Shown here: positions 62,298 through 64,000 of the stretch, in pieces | How positions within the stretch are numbered: position 1 is the first letter of the stretch | How the letters are laid out: the number at the start of each line of letters is the position of its first letter | Origin: Paracoccaceae bacterium | Lineage (GTDB): Bacteria; Pseudomonadota; Alphaproteobacteria; Rhodobacterales; Rhodobacteraceae | DNA: 64,000 nt | NCBI GenBank assembly: GCA_020628545.1 | Contig: JAHDEX010000007.1 | Span: 39,375-103,374, forward strand | Direction: 5' to 3' | The notes under the pieces: generated by a model | Told to the model about the DNA's origin: nothing | The model's database searches: none | The model's input: the letters and a program-made list of their open reading frames with translations, nothing else | Position numbers and translations under genes: made by a program

Positions 62298-62367
62298 CCG
62301 AGGACCTGTATATACAGGTGGGCGCCAGATAACTGAACCAGGGCTCAGACAGAGCCAGCTCCCTCGG
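62298..62367. other. predicted multi-stem structured region in an intergenic leader
   Basis: CCGAGG/CCTCGG closing helix enclosing ACCTGTATATACAGGT and GGCTC-N5-GAGCC hairpins. Confidence 0.35.
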
Positions 62368-62480
62368 ATTTGCTTAAGGCCACTGGAATGTAACCGCCCT
62401 GAACACGAGAAGAGCAGAAGCTCGCCAAGCCCGTAGGTAAGGCGCGGGATGCCCCGCGACAAGGGCATGACAGAGATTTG

Positions 62481-63551
62481 CTAAACGGCATGGGGTCGCA
62501 GGCGGTCAACTTCCGGGCGATAAGGCTGTGCAGTGGGCGGAAGCTGCGGAACGATCACCGCCTCCTCATAGTGTAATTGCCGCCACAAGACCGGTAAAAT
62601 TTCTCGCAAAGCTGCCGTGATAGAAGGGGCGGGTGCCGGCGTGTCGTGACGGATCAAGGCATGCAGTTTGGGAAGATTGTAGTAGGGCACCATCGTGAAC
62701 ATGTGATGTTCAAGGTGATAGTTCATGTTGAGGTAAATGAACCGGCTGACCGGGTTCATCATGACGGTGCGCGTATTTAGCCGGTGATCGGTTACGTTTT
62801 CCGCAAGTGCCAAATGCTGCAAAAGTCCTGTCATCACATGGTGCCAGGCCCCGTAAAGGCGCGGCAGGCCGATTAGCATCAGCGGGATCCAAGAGCCGAA
62901 CGCGATGGCTGCAAGGACCGTCGCGGCATAGATCGCAAGCCATACGCGCGCCGTCCAAAAGACCTGCGGACGATCGGTCTCGCGCACGTACATGGCTTCT
63001 TCGGGATGCAGTTGGCCGGAGGCATGCAAGACCATGCGGCGCATCAGGTGGATCGTGTCGAGAAGCCCAAAGAGGTTGAGACAGACCTTGAGCAGATCGG
63101 GCGGTCGCATCGCAACAATCTCCGGGTCGCGCCCGACGATCACGGTATCTGTGTGGTGCCGCACATGGCTCGCCCGCCAGACCGCCGGATTGCGCATCAG
63201 CATGAAACTCGCCAGTTGGTAGACGACCGCATTCATCCAGGGCGTCGCGAAAGCGGTACGATGCCCACACTCATGCCATCGCGAATCCGAGGCAGAGCCG
63301 TAGAGGACGCCGTAGGCCAGCCAGAACGGTACAGACCAAGCCGTGGGCCAAAGCGCAATGCCCACAGCTGCGAAGAAAACCATCAGCCCTAGCCAAAGCA
63401 CGGTCTCGCGCAGGGCAATTTTGTCGGACTTCACCATCAATGCCCGAATGTCAGACGGCTCAACTGGTGAGCGATACCAATTCGGCGAAGCCAAGCCCGC
63501 ATCCTCTGCGGCGGCATCTGTGCGTGATGTCAGTGTGTAGTCCCTTGCCAT
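62481..63551 (-). CDS. membrane fatty acid desaturase family protein
   Basis: HxxxH (HECGH), HVRHH and NYHLEHH histidine boxes. Confidence 0.9.
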   Translation of the reverse strand: MARDYTLTSRTDAAAEDAGLASPNWYRSPVEPSDIRALMVKSDKIALRETVLWLGLMVFFAAVGIALWPTAWSVPFWLAYGVLYGSASDSRWHECGHRTAFATPWMNAVVYQLASFMLMRNPAVWRASHVRHHTDTVIVGRDPEIVAMRPPDLLKVCLNLFGLLDTIHLMRRMVLHASGQLHPEEAMYVRETDRPQVFWTARVWLAIYAATVLAAIAFGSWIPLMLIGLPRLYGAWHHVMTGLLQHLALAENVTDHRLNTRTVMMNPVSRFIYLNMNYHLEHHMFTMVPYYNLPKLHALIRHDTPAPAPSITAALREILPVLWRQLHYEEAVIVPQLPPTAQPYRPEVDRLRPHAV

Positions 63552-63618
63552 AACAGCAGCTTAGTCTGTTAACGGGAGCAGGGTCAAAACCTTCTGTTTA
63601 CGCGAAGGCTTGATTTTT

Positions 63619-63633
63619 GTTCACGTATTGTTC
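63619..63633 (+). promoter_or_regulatory. putative LexA box (alphaproteobacterial type) upstream of mmcB
   Basis: GTTC-ACGTATT-GTTC, a match to GTTC-N7-GTTC, 11 bp before the ATG. Confidence 0.65.
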
Positions 63634-63644
63634 ATGTTTTGAAA

Positions 63645-64000
63645 ATGCCAGATGATATGCTCATTCCGTCCTTGATGCCCGGCCAACTGCTTGCCCGGGG
63701 CGTTTCGCGTCACATGCGCAGTCACGACTTCGTCACGGTGGAAGAACTGACACCGACGTCAGGCTTGCGCGTTGACGTCATGGCCCTCGGGCCGAAGTCG
63801 GAGATTTGGGTGATCGAATGCAAATCCTCCCGGGCTGACTTCCAATCCGACCACAAATGGCAGGGTTATCTTGAGTGGTGTGACAGGTTTTTCTGGGCGG
63901 TCGACACGGACTTTCCAACGGAGTTGCTACCGGATGAAACTGGTCTGATCATCGCGGACGGCTATGACGCAGAGATCATTCGGATGGGCCCGGAAACGAA
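63645..64000 (+). CDS. mmcB: MmcB-family DNA repair protein, partial
   Basis: MPDDMLIPSLMPGQLLARGVSRHM..., VIECKSSRADFQSDHKWQGYLEWCDRFFWAV; runs off window. Confidence 0.82.
   Translation, partial: MPDDMLIPSLMPGQLLARGVSRHMRSHDFVTVEELTPTSGLRVDVMALGPKSEIWVIECKSSRADFQSDHKWQGYLEWCDRFFWAVDTDFPTELLPDETGLIIADGYDAEIIRMGPET

Noticed and set aside
62371-62400. GCCACTGG string suggestive of a cobalamin riboswitch
   Set aside because: No B12 box (AGCCAGGAGACCTGCC-like) or GGGAAGG element nearby, and the flanking genes are not cobalamin genes.

Overview
The window is a 64 kb chromosomal segment of an alphaproteobacterium, most likely Rhodobacteraceae/Roseobacter group judging from gene content, synteny and codon style. 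It is largely housekeeping DNA. Recognised blocks: sdaA (partial), rpiA, gor, hflK-hflC, a Do/Deg protease, cobS/cobT, a CPA2 antiporter, metY, a urease operon (ureD-A-B-orf-C-orf-E-F-G), tRNA-Glu(TTC), recJ-glpX-hom, a Crp/Fnr regulator, three TadE/TadG-like pseudopilin genes, dnaG-rpoD, a chemotaxis cluster (STAS-cheY-cheA-cheW-cheR-cheY-orf-cheD), nrdR-ribD, an antiparallel capsule export block (kpsC-like, wza/kpsD-like, kpsS-like), ribE-orf-ribBX-ribH-nusB, a fatty acid desaturase and mmcB (partial). I saw no prophage, IS element, CRISPR array or defence island. The most notable observations are: dense GANTC (CcrM-type) site clusters directly upstream of both dnaG and rpoD; a small DxxxQ protein beside CheY that may be a CheZ/CheT-type phosphatase, in a che cluster lacking cheB and MCP genes; terminator-like hairpins placed inside the 3' coding ends of convergent genes (three cases); an alphaproteobacterial LexA box (GTTC-N7-GTTC) upstream of mmcB; a riboswitch-like multi-stem leader at about 62.3 kb upstream of one of two paralogous secreted-protein genes; an unlisted 46-aa zinc-ribbon-like ORF; and a RibB fused to a RibA domain without zinc ligands. 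No computation was run. All calls are from reading the sequence and the supplied ORF translations.
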